Assembly (NCBI GenBank): GCA_015039315.1
Contig: WIDE01000015.1
Location: 1 to 64,000, forward strand
Length of the DNA stretch: 64,000 nucleotides
Source of the DNA: Clavulina sp. PMI_390
Taxonomy: Eukaryota > Basidiomycota > Agaricomycetes > Cantharellales > Hydnaceae
Direction: 5' to 3'
Below the pieces are notes generated by a model. It did no database searches, was not told the origin of the DNA, and saw only the letters and a list, made by a program, of their open reading frames with translations. Both the position numbers and the translations under genes were made by a program. Shown here in pieces: positions 35,640-46,944 of the stretch (the stretch's first letter is position 1; each line of letters starts with the position of its first letter).

Positions 35640-36600
35640 GCGGTTTGGTTCAGAACCCTGAACCTGACCCGAACCGAACCGCTAGAACCGAAACGTAGCC
35701 GAACCGGGCCTAGAGGTTCGATTTAGGGTTCGCTCAGAGGCCGAACCTCTGCGAACCTTGGTGAACCTGGTTCGAACCCTGTGAACCGAACCGTTGTGAA
35801 TCACTGAAGAAATGAGAAAGATCCTACTGAACTACCCTGTATTCATCACTTTATACGGCGCATTGAGGCAGATAAGGGGTTATCCGCCCTTGAAAACCTC
35901 TGAGACACATAGAGAAAGCATCAAAGTTGGGGAAACGAGACCTGTCATGTTGCGGGACGCAACCCCTCTCATTTGATTAGTCCGATTTAGGTAGTTCTTC
36001 TTGCGCATTTCCATTCTCCATCACCTAGCTACCCGCCAGCTGACTCTCTTTGAGCTTCCCATTTCTCTCGTCATACTCCTGTATATTAGTCCGTCCGTGA
36101 GGGGTTCCCTTCCTCACTGGATCAACCAGGTGTATCCTTGGTTTTCCCCCTCGTATTTCTAGCCTCCAAATCATATTGTTCTCTCTATTTATTACGTTCG
36201 ATCACAGCTTGAGCCCCTCCGGGATTCCGTTCCCATCATCACGGGGTTTCCTCCGTGCTTCCGTGCCGGCCCCGTTGCATGTCGTGGCCGTCGATTCCTT
36301 GCAAGAGTCATTACTTGATGGTTCTGACGGCACACAACAACACAAACCATTAACGGCAGACGTCTGATTGGAGTGCTAGACGGTTGAAGCCAGCTAGTTA
36401 GCGAGAAATCAACAAGAAATCCGTGGCAGGTGGATCAAGCAGTGTACTCATGTTGATCTAGTAGTCAGCAGCAATTCAGTTTCAGTGTTCTCAGTCTCAA
36501 ATCGGTTCAAATCTGTTCTGAACCTGAACCAAACCGAACCCAAGGTTTGGTTCAAGGTTCACCAAAATCACGAAAAAAAACCGAACCGTGGCAGCGCTAG
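35640..36600. repeat. GAACC/GGTTC-rich repeat pair
   Basis: Two clusters of GAACCGAACC and GGTTC words (35645-35805 and 36490-36600) bracket ~0.7 kb of ordinary sequence. Both contain each orientation (e.g. TTGGTTCAGAACCCTGAACC at the left; GGTTTGGTTCAAGGTTCACC at the right), so each cluster is locally palindromic. This could be the two ends of one element or two relics of a satellite-like repeat. Confidence 0.5.
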
Positions 36601-37557
36601 GAAGAACGAAGACTGCTATGGACCGAGAGGGCGCATTTTGGGCACAATGATTCAAATTCATACGGAGAGAGGTAGGCTACGGGCACAGGTCTAGTCCTGG
36701 TCTCAAGTTATTGAGAGAGGGATACACAGTTGGGCCATGGCGCTTAGTGCCGCTACTTACGAGTAAGCGCCATTCCAAAGTCTAGATTTCCAGACATCAA
36801 AGCGAAAAGCACAAGCTCAAAAGCGGGTTGAAAGATCAGAAGACTATAAAGCTTAGGCAAGGCGGTTTCTATGGAGGCAATCTGGAGAGTACTTTGGTCC
36901 CCCAACCTCGCGCTTACCCTAGCCCCCATTCAACCCTCAGTTCTTCCTACATTATTGCCACCTTCTCAGAACAGATACGTTACTCTTGCGACTTAGGTCT
37001 CTCTTTTACACAGCTTTGTCACTGAGATTGATCAGCCCGTCAATGAACAGGTGGTTAGCTGATAGGCCTTTGTACGGCCTTTAGGTGTGTTGCTAGCTTC
37101 ACAGCCTCCATCTTTTCTGGTTGCGATGCATCTCTCACGCTTCCGAATATACATATGATTGGGGTGGTTCACATCATGATTGGCTCTGAACGCTCACATT
37201 GCAGGGGTTGTTACAACCGCGCTTGATGCGTCTGATGCTATAAAGGCGTGCAAGGATTTGTTCGACTACGCTCCACAGCCAACCTTTTCTTCCTCTCTGA
37301 GTCTAACATATTTGAGGGCTTCTTCGCATATCATTCGTAATACTATTGTGTGTCTTCTCGCCCATCTTGCTACTCACACCTGAACGCAGTGTATAGGACG
37401 ATAGCCGCAATGGTACTGCCGACTCTACGATTACGGGGCTCCAAATCAGGCTTGGATCCCAAAGTAGTACGAGCTTCTGCCTAGACTACTTAGTCAAATA
37501 ACCACTGCCCTTATTGACAATTGTCTCATCCATCTCATTCTATAGGTATGTCTAGGA
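36601..37557. other. intergenic upstream of K8
   Basis: No gene is supported. A 67-codon open frame at 37180 has no domain. K8 leader sequence may be here. Confidence 0.4.
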
Positions 37558-38998
37558 GTGCATTGTCTCATGGCGCAAAGTTTCATTGACAGTACAAATT
37601 CTCAGGCATCCAGCAAAAAATCTAAGGATGAGGCCCCGAACATCCCTGCTCCGATGCTAGAAAGGCTTCAAATGAACGATACGCAATTCAATATTTCAGA
37701 GCTGCCTCCCAATGCGCAAACTAATCTTCTCGACCAAATATACAACGTAAGTGGGAAAGTTCGATGATGTAGCGCTTGTCGTGCCTACAACCAATACACA
37801 GGACCTACAAACTCGGTCACATTCTCAAGAACGTTGTGCAGCTTTGCGATGCCTACAAGATTTCTGCTACTACTTTAACTCCCTCCCATCCTCATTCAAC
37901 CTGGATAAAGTCACTTTTCTCCGGTCTGAGTTGATAGGGAGAGGCGGCGAGGCTGCTATTTATCGTGGTGATAGACTCGGAAAGTCAGTGGTAGTTCGTG
38001 AGACCGTTTTGACTCAGAGGCAGCGGACTGAGCCTATAGGAAAGGAAATTGCTCGCGTAAGTGGTTCTCTTCCCCGACAAAACTCTGCTACATAGTTTCT
38101 CATGAAGCTTAACCTAGCTTGTGCGTCGTGAAGCCATCACCCATTCGCAACTACACCACAATAATATCCTTGAATTTCTTGGGATCTTCCAAGAAAGATC
38201 CGACTCTCCTCCACTCACAGTCCTACCATACATTGAAAGGGGCTCACTGCAGGACTTGCTGACTTCCGGAGAAGAACTTGACGCAGATAGGTTTCAGAGC
38301 ATAGTACGTCGTCGGCTACTTTACCTGAGCTGCGTATGACTACATAGCGACCACGCTTGTTTATAAACTAGCTGGGAGGTACCAATAAAGGGATAGCATA
38401 TCTCCACTCTCGTGAACCACCTGTGATTCACGGAGATCTCCATCCTGTAAGGATAATGTTCAAGTATTGCTTGCTATTAACTCATGAAACTGACAATGAT
38501 GCAAAAAATCTCTAGGGAAACATTTTGCTAGGCGAAAACAGTAACCCCTTACTGTGTGATTTTGGGCTTAGCCGTATTCGTCATGAAATGACGCGTACAC
38601 GGACCCAAGCACAAGCAGGCGGCAAGACTCGATATCTCGCCCCAGAACTCTCCACAAGTCCTCAAGAGAGATTCCGCACCTCTTGGCAAAGTGACATCTA
38701 TGCCTTTTCTATGGTGGTGCTCTATATGTGGACAGGCAAAAAGCCATTCTCAGACATCGACGATGAGGGGCAAGTGTTTATCAAGTCGTCCAAGGGTCTA
38801 CGCCCAAAGCGACCTTCTAGCTCTACAATTCTGGTTAGTCTCCCAGAGGCAGTCAATGTGGCATTGTGGAAGTTGCTTGCAGAAATGTGGGCGCAAGATC
38901 CAGCCAAGCGTCCGCCAAGTGAGGGTTTGTTGGAACGATTCAAGGAGATGTTTGAGGGAAGCCCACTACCATCTGGTACAGGATGTACCATAATGTGA
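37558..38998 (+). CDS. TKL kinase-like protein K8 with C-terminal CaaX box
   Basis: Five exons: 37558-37746, 37802-38056, 38118-38303, 38372-38446 and 38516-38998; 395 aa. A second in-frame Met lies at 37570. N-terminal module: APMLERLQMNDTQFNISELP...LLDQIYN. Kinase motifs: GRGGEAAIYRG, beta-3 VVVRETV (Arg for Lys), RREAITHSQLHHNNILEFLG, VIHGDLHPGN, CDFGLSRIRHE, LAPEL, MWTGKKPF, MWAQDPAKRPP. It is the closest relative of K6 in the window, with a similar C-lobe, but it keeps HGD and the alphaC Glu. The C-terminus ...GTGCTIM is a CaaX box predicted to be prenylated. Confidence 0.87.
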
Positions 38999-40279
38999 AG
39001 AGGATATTGCTGTTGTTACTGTATTGAGCATTATCGTCTTACTATGATATTTGCCGACTGAATTCGAATAATTCTCGGGGTTGGAGGTTTCGAGGTCACA
39101 ATATTGCTGATACGATGGGTACACATTCTATAAATCGACCTAAAAAGTTATGCCTCGCCCTAATGACCTTGGTGGACAGATTCACGAATGAAGTATGACG
39201 GCTTCTGACAACAATCATCTGCTAGACGCAATTGAAGCTCTGTATCGGGGAAAGCTCTTCATCATGGAGGAAGTATCAACCACCAAGCCCAGGATCGTCA
39301 GTTAATAATGCCAGAGATATGAAGAGCGTTGAGGCATCCGCAGCCTTCGGTGAGGAAGCTCCAGGAATGACAGGGTCTTCAGCGATCCTCTGAGAATCTA
39401 ACAACTGCCATTGACCAGTTTGGGAAGGAACTCACTCCATGATTGCAAACCAGCCCCTAGTATGGCTTCTCATATGCTCATATGTAGCAAAAGGTATTCC
39501 TTGATGTTTCCCATGAACACGTGCACTTAGTAGCAATAATGATGTGCCAAGGGGGCCATATGTGGGGTCTCGGTGAAGTAGTGTTGGAGTTCCGCATGTT
39601 GAAACGGCATTTCAGAGTAGTTCCATACAGCCCAGCACTATGTCATCTAAGGTGACTGCATACTCCACACGACCCATCTCTGAGAGGAAGCTTGGGACAC
39701 GAACAAAACACTCGTCTTATTATTGTCAAGGGCTAAAAAATATTGGTAATGACAGTGCAGGGCTTACAGGAAAACAGGGAAAGGAGACACGTGTTAGGAA
39801 CAACAAGCCCACAATACAGAACAAGTAAAGGGTAGGAGAGATTTGGATGCAGTTGGAGTAATGGGAAAATACACCGCATGGCACGAAAGGCGGGCGAGGG
39901 AGACAGTATGGAGGGTAGTGCAATCGGACATGGCATGCATGGGATGTGTGAGTGGGGTTGGAATCTGTGAGCCCTTAGGTTTGAGAGAGTCGCAGAAAGA
40001 CAGGCGGAATCCTGGAGACCATATCTATTCTCAAAGGGGGCATAAGAATTGAGAAAAGCTAGAGCCCAATAATGCAGGACTTACCGAAAATAAATAAAGA
40101 TAGGTTGATCATGCACATCAAGTAGCCAGGTCTTCCGTTGGAGGACCTACACCCAACGGCTCCACTTTTTTCGCAATGCGACTCGAGACAAAGGCTCGAG
40201 ATCGAAAACGATAATGAGAGAGGGAGAGATTAAAAAAATAATAAAGAGCATCATTCATAGGAAAGGTGGAGGGCGAATA
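38999..40279. other. intergenic between K8 and the NADAR gene
   Basis: About 1.3 kb between convergent genes; nothing recognised. Confidence 0.5.
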
Positions 40280-43200
40280 TCATAGGCCACCGTCCTCCTT
40301 GAGTCTATTTCGTACACGCTCAAGCGTCAAGCCGAGGTAGTTCCGACCTTGTCCATTAGTTCCGAGTCCAAAGAGAGCATCGCGCGGCGTCGCCCAGGCC
40401 AGCGGGGCAGGATACGTCGCGACGAGCTGCGATAATAAATCATCATGTTGCGTGAATTTGAGATAGCTGATTTCCTCAAGCTATAATGAGACAAAGTAAC
40501 ACGATGACCACGGTCAGTACACAAAATCGCAAGCGAGCAAAAGAACTAGATCATCCTTGCCTTGCTGAACTGTACAGCACCCCAATCACCCCTCTGAGTT
40601 CGCTCGTGCGTTCGGGCAAGCGCGATCGCCTCGTCTACCGTAGGGCATCTCCTAATCTCATTCGCGATAAATTCCCTCTCCTTCTCCAAATGACCTCCTA
40701 TCGCACCAAGAGCCTTTGCTTGACCACCTGACGATGTCTTGGCTTGCGCTTCCGAGTGATTATTCGCTGATAGGAAGCGCATCGCCTGGAACAGATGCTC
40801 CGCGGTAGCGTATACTCTCTTGCGATAGAACACATTTCGTGGGGACCGCGGGGAGAAGCTGTAGTATGGATCAGAAGGATCATCGCTGAACATGATGGTC
40901 ATGGACGGGCTCTGCTTCGGCAACGTCGAGTAGGTAGAGGTGCCTGGAGTCGAAGCAGGCGCCGGTCGCCTTGACGCTGTCATGCTCATCGAACGAGACA
41001 TGGAGGACGTCGCAGAGCTGTAGTTAGGCGCGGGCGAAAGACCAGAGCTACGCGCATCACGCGAGCTGGATCGCCGTTCGCGATCACGATCACGCTCAGT
41101 GCTGACACGGGGAGGAGACTTGGCACGTCGATGTTGATCCACAAAGGGCTGTGGGGGAGATCGAGACTGAGAGCGCGCGCGCTGGAGGGAAGGGGTGCGG
41201 TGGAGAGGCTGGGATTGAGAGGGGGAAGGGGCGCCAGATCGATACCTGGTACTGAACTCTGAGGATGTAGGGGAGACTGCGAGAGGAGCATTGGCGTTTG
41301 TCATCGAGGACGGTGAGGCAGTAGCTCGTCGCCCCGCCTTGCGTCCAAACGAACCCATAAGACCACTGTTCACACCAGAGATAGGAGGGTGTGACGCGCT
41401 CGCGCTCTTGTGATGACCTGAGGGAGAAGCACCGTGTGGGAAGCGTCGATCCGCGCTTGATGGGGTATGGACTGTTGTAGTAGAGAGAGTGGCATCGCTC
41501 GGAGTGAGGCTCGGAGGACGATAATCATCTCCCTCTGCACCCAAGATAGGTACAACAGGAGCTTTGTTGCCAGGCAAAACAGGAAGAAGCGGGGCAGCGA
41601 CATGCCTCGGCGCCTTCTTCGAGGACGTCGTCGTAGCAGCGGCGACAGCAGCAGCAGGGGGAGGAGGCACAGTAGCATGCGCTACTGTGGTAGGATAGGT
41701 TGCGCGTGTGGGAGTCAATCTAGTAGGGAGGAACGCAGTCAGCGAGCCCTTGCGTTCTCTCTTCTTGTCTGCCGAAGCAGCACCAGAGATAGGAGGGCGG
41801 CTCTTGGTAGGCGAGAGTTCATCGGAAATATCAACACCGTTTGGTATAATCCCTTGAGAGTTGGTCAAGAGCGGCTGGACGGGCGGAAGCTTTCGCCGGA
41901 GACGAAGGCGGGAGACGAGGCTCGGTCGAGACTGCTGCTGAGGTTGGGGCTGAGGCTGATACTGCTGCTGTTGAGGCAGGTAGTCCGTCGGGACGATACC
42001 AGCTGAAGGATGAGGGGCGGACATCGCAGCAGCAGCAGACGACATCATCTCAGGACCAGATGTCGCTTTGGGAGCCGTCGTACTCGACGCCGAACCTCTC
42101 CTCAGCCTTCCAAACCTCCCACCACTAGCTGGTGCGCTCGCCGCGGCTTGCGCCACATGTCCATTCGGGACCGTATTCGTGCGTGGAGGCGAGCGAGTAC
42201 CATACGAGCTCGAGATGGGCATCGGAGCAGCGGCAGAGCGCATCATAGGCGTCACCGTCGCGGCTGACGACTGCGGCGATCGTACGGGATGCACAACAGG
42301 GCTGACATCCACGCTCGACGGGATGATCCCCGGTTGTTGCTGTTGATGGCGCTCTCGACTCCGCCCGCGCCCGCGTTCCTGACTCTGATCGCGTCCTTGC
42401 TCCGCCCATCGGCTCTGCGCGGATGCCGCGCGTATCTGTTCCGCCGTAGCAGCCTGCTGTTGTTTCGAGCTCGAGCCACCCCAAGGAAAGGAGCCCCAAC
42501 CACGTTTTCGCTGAGGCCTTTCTGACTTCTCGGGGACGGGAGGGGGACCAGAGATGATGGGGACAGGCATCGACTTGAGACCATTCGCGCCTTCCATAGT
42601 AGGTATCCGAGTAGGAGAGGAAGCACCTCGACGGGGATCAGGATGAGGGGACATGGAGCGAGCAGGAGGGACATTTCCCGGAAGCGAGATCGGGACAATG
42701 GGAGGCTGCATATCGACTGACTCTTGACGAGCCATCATACGAGCAGCGGCTCTACCAGATGAAGGCGGAGATCCAGCAGGGCGAGCTAGAGGCGTTGCGG
42801 ATGTCCGTCCACCCGAGCTGCCACCTGGCATTCCTGAGCCTGGGATGGGGACGGCCGCAGACGTCTGCCTTGCCATCGAAGGAGCACTGGCGCCAGGGGC
42901 AGGTACAGCTGAAGACGTCTGTCGCGCCATCGACGCAGTTGGAGGTGAGGGATGACCCGATCCAGATGTCTGCCTCGTCATCCCAACTCCACCAGACGCT
43001 GCACCTCCTCCAGCTCCTGAAGGATAAGGGTAAGGATACGTGATCGCAGGTCTTGATGCCGCAGCAGGAGCTGGAACAATCGGACCACCTTGGCTTGGGC
43101 TCGTACTCCTACCATGCGCATAGGCCCAGCTCGATGCCCCAGGTGCCTCAGGAGCAGGCGCGTACGGAAGGGTATACGCACGACGCGATCCTGGTCTGCT

Positions 43201-45694
43201 CCCTTCCCTACTCGCACTGCGACCAGCGGCACCAACATCAACTACATCGCCCGCATTATTCTCATCATTGACACGAGGTGCGCGTCCGCGCCCGCTCCAC
43301 GTCCCACCATATACGGGCGCAGGGTTCGCACTAGGCGCAACACTCTGATCGCGTCTCTTATGTCGTTCAGGCGAGCGTTGTGTTCGCGAGCGCTTGACGT
43401 CTCCGCCAATGCCTGGAGGACGACTACTCGTGCTCCTAGCATTGATTTGTGTATGCAGCTGTGCAAGGGCAGCCTGAGAGAGCGGTTGACCTGGCGGGAG
43501 GAGGGGGATGATGGGCGCAGGGGTCTCGTCACCGCTATTCACCTCTTCAAAGCGAGATGGCGGCATGATCTGCGAGGCTGAATGCGAGCGTGCACGACCA
43601 CGCGAAGCGGGAGCAGTAGCTGTAGGAGGTTTACTCGAGCCAGAAGTGTTGATGGGAGAGACGTAAGGTTTCGTTGAAGGCGGGCGCACGATTCCTGGCC
43701 CAGCACCGATACCACCGACACCAGGCATCGCACTGGCCCGTGGAGGACTAGTACTCGAACCGGCCAGCTGTTGCCGTATCCCCGATGCAGGTCCACCGGT
43801 GGGAGCAGGCTGAGAGAGCGGTACTGGGCTCTGCCGTGGTGATTTCGGGCCCGTTGGGGAGATCGGTTTCGCGCTAGGCGGCCCTGACGTGGAAGGTGTA
43901 GTGGGAATAACCAGAGGAACAACAGGAGGAGGGGGTGATGGACCATCATTTGAGGTAGGACTGGGGCTGGGTTTCGCATTCGGACGAGCAGATGTCAAAC
44001 CTGAAGAGGGTGCCGGAGGACCCGAATTTGTTGCACCTCCTGTTTTTGCAGGAGGTGGTGGCGGTGGTGCTGGTGGCGGAGGAGGCGGAGGAGCAGGTGC
44101 AAGTTTAGGCCCTTCTGGCTGCGCTGGCGGAGGCGACGCAGGTGAGATGACCACAGTTGGAATGATCGAATGAGTTGACCCAAACGAGGCTGGCAATCCT
44201 GCTCCTCCTCTTGCATCATCGTCATCCTCCCCAAGCCCTGCTCGTTCTCGTTCTCGACTCCTCTCCATTTCCCATTCTTGCTTCTTCTGCTTCTGTTCTC
44301 GGCGTTTTCGACTGCTGCCTCGCCCAACTGCCCCACCCATCCCACGAGGATGATACATGTCCGTCATCCCTCCCTCACTCCCGCTGGCGGATTCCTCATC
44401 TTCCTCATCCTGATTCTGATTGCCACCACCGGACATGGGCGAGGCCTGGGGAGATGCAGCAGGTGTGGGACGGCGGGCTGCTAATCTCGTATTCGAATCG
44501 CCAGCAGCAGTTTTCGTGGGCCTTCCACGGCTAGTGCCGGCGTGAGGAGGGACGATCCCACCAGGTGCTGGTTGTGGTACGTGATGATTCACACTTGCTG
44601 CCGCAGAATGGGGATTCGGATACATGCCGTTAGGATAGATTCCTTGAGAGGCAGGAACAGTAGGGTAGCCAGGAAGAGGATAAGGGCCGATCGGGGCCAT
44701 CGGTGCTGGTGCACCGCCGTATGATGGTGTCCAGTATTGTGCCTGGCCTGGATGTGGACGAGGTGGGCCCATGGGTGCTGGTGGTGGTACTGGAGAGGGG
44801 TGTGATGCCATCGCGCGCGAATCAGTAGGCGGAGGAGAGGTAGCACGAGCAGGAGGAAGAGCAGGCGCAGGAGATGATGCACGCTTACCTCCAACACCGA
44901 CACCGATGAGGTGAGGGTGAGGAGCGGCGGCGGCTGGTGGGACGATGGGTCTGTCGGGAGTGCCACCAGTCGCGGCTGCGTCCAGGGAATTAGAACGGCG
45001 GCCCCAGGGTGCGCGAAAGAGACGAAAGGAGGAGGATGATCCGGCAGTGGGCGGTTTCGATCCAGGTCCTGCACTGGGACCGATGATGGCAGTGTCGCGA
45101 CCGCCCGTGGCGTAGTCGGGAAGGGCGGAGACAGACGCGGTGGATCCCTTCCTCGGTCGGCCGAGTTTGGGGCGATGGCCAGATGCTGAGGGAGGTCGAG
45201 TGATCGCTGCTGCACCAGCTGCTGATGTTGATGCTGATGGTTGGGCAGCATATGACGCAGGGGCGGGATAGTATGCGCCTGAAGGTGGTGGTGCTTGGTG
45301 TTGGGGATGTGATGCATTGACAGTAGGAGGAGCACGAGTACTCGTACCTGCGTTGCCTGGATAGTATGGGGTCGTGGAGGATGTCGTGGCGGGGAGGCCT
45401 TGGGCGTATGCGCCACCGGCGTGCGATGTTGACGGATGGGCCGTGGCACCTGGCGCTGCCCACTGCTGCCATCCCGCGCCTGCTTACGATCACAGAAACG
45501 GCGTAAAACCAGTCGAGATGATTGTTGGAGGACAGTGACGATTTGAACACCGAACAAAACAACACACAGGGTCAAAAGACGGAGGCAAAAAAAAAGAGGC
45601 AAAAATCAGCCGAAAAGGACTCGCAGACGCCAGAGAGACAAAGAAGAGGTGACGCACGAGGGTCGTAAAACAAGTTTTGTGACGCAGAAGCCAT
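40280..45694 (-). CDS. large disordered protein with C-terminal NADAR (YbiA/DUF1768) domain
   Basis: Three exons: 45658-45694, 40561-45479 and 40280-40480, giving 1718 aa. Residues ~1-1500 are Pro/Ser/Ala/Gly-rich and basic, with polyproline runs, many RXXS sites and a KLGRPRKGS motif resembling an AT-hook. The last ~170 residues form a NADAR domain: ATAEHLFQAMRFL, then ISYLKFTQHDDLLSQLVATY, ALFGLGTNGQGRNYLGLTL and VRNRL. NADAR proteins hydrolyse N-glycosidic bonds; bacterial members remove ADP-ribose from guanine in DNA. Eukaryotic roles are little known, so a function in nucleic-acid or ADP-ribose metabolism is inferred. Intron 2 (40481-40560) starts with GC (AAG|GCAAGG); reading through it reaches a stop and loses the domain's C-terminal half. 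A decayed duplicate lies at 19.8-25.4 kb. Confidence 0.85.
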
Positions 45695-46944
45695 TAGAGG
45701 CGGCAAAGAGGCACTGCCAGCGAGCGGTGCTGTTGTGCGTGAATAAGTATAGTCGTATCTCTTTCTCTCTCTCCCAAGATGTAATCAATCAGCAAAAGGT
45801 GGCAAGAGAGTAGGGATGCCCGAAGGCGCGCCAGGCGACTGAGCGCCGGAGAGAGAAAAAAGAGGCAGGGCGCTTCGGGACGGGCGCGAGCGATGCGGGC
45901 AGTGATGAGCAGAGGGCAAAAGGAAAAGGACTCTGTTGTTGTTCGTCCGAGTGACTTTTGTTGTTAGTTCAGTTGGGCGAGTCAGCCACGCGGCAGCCAT
46001 GTTTTCTAAACAAATCACACACGCATTTCGCATGAGCTCATCGAGTATGGATAGTTGCCACCATCCGACCTGCCCGATGGCGCACATCTCGCCGCCTTTG
46101 TCGGCGATCGGGGCAATGTCGCCAAACGTGGTGTCCAGTTACGCACGATCGGAAAGCATGCCCAAACAAATCTGCCGAGGTGGAGGCAAGACCCCAAATT
46201 GCCTTTTGGAGAGAAACTTCGTACGTGTACATGTGCTACTACGACAACAGGTTTCCGCTATCAATGCTACGAACTGTTTGGAGTAGTGGCGGCGTCAAGG
46301 GATATCAGGTTGCTCATTTATATACCGCCTATCAAAACGTTCCGTGATAAACAAAAGCCTCCTTCTGACCTCGAGGACGTTGACATCTTTGCATCGTCGT
46401 CCCTCGACGTCGAGGGGTCTCGAGCCTTTGACAGCTCAGTCTCCTCTCTCTGGCTCACTCTCCCCTAATAGTAATATCCGACAACTCAATAGCTCGCCCA
46501 AAAACGGACCTTTGAGTATCACAGCGCGCACGAGAATCATGAAAACCACACGCCACTGCCACTCTGCCCGGAGCTTTTTCTTCATGCTCAAAAGCTTCAC
46601 TCCCCTTCTTAGAGCCCTAGAATTCAGTTCATTAGAAGCAGGCCCCGACAACCTTGCGAAATTGCGGAACGAGTCATGTGCAAGCCATCGATCGACCCTG
46701 GTTGAACTGAGTGAACTGAGTGAAGGGAGGGAATGACTGAGTTGGATCCTCTCTTCTTCCGATCGCACACGATAGTACGTTAGAAAAAGGGACACCAGTG
46801 CCGATGCCAATCCTATTCTTCATCTTGACACTGGGCAATCTCTATGCGTTGCCGGTAGAACAAGAGCTAATGCATGCAAGCATGTACATCATCGTTATCG
46901 CTGCTACGCCCAGCCCCAACCCCAACGGTAGTAATTCGGCTCTC
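45695..46944. other. intergenic, 5' region of NADAR gene
   Basis: About 1.25 kb between the NADAR start and the 3' end of the auxilin-like gene. It has T/C-rich and CTCTCTCTC tracts near 45760-45780. Open frames reach ~137 codons but show no domain. Confidence 0.45.

Noticed and set aside
35765..35785. GGTTCGAACCC resembling a tRNA T-arm
   Set aside because: It is part of the GAACC/GGTTC repeat; no cloverleaf can be built around it.
42252..42698. Arg/Leu-rich alternative frames inside the NADAR exon
   Set aside because: Frameshift shadows of low-complexity coding sequence.
44589..45602. 337-codon minus-strand frame overlapping the 5' part of the NADAR gene
   Set aside because: Out-of-frame shadow of the GC-rich, Pro-rich coding exon; the NADAR frame is open throughout (1639 codons between splice sites).
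46344..46810. Overlapping 120-130 codon frames on both strands
   Set aside because: No domain or homology features; likely chance frames in intergenic sequence.
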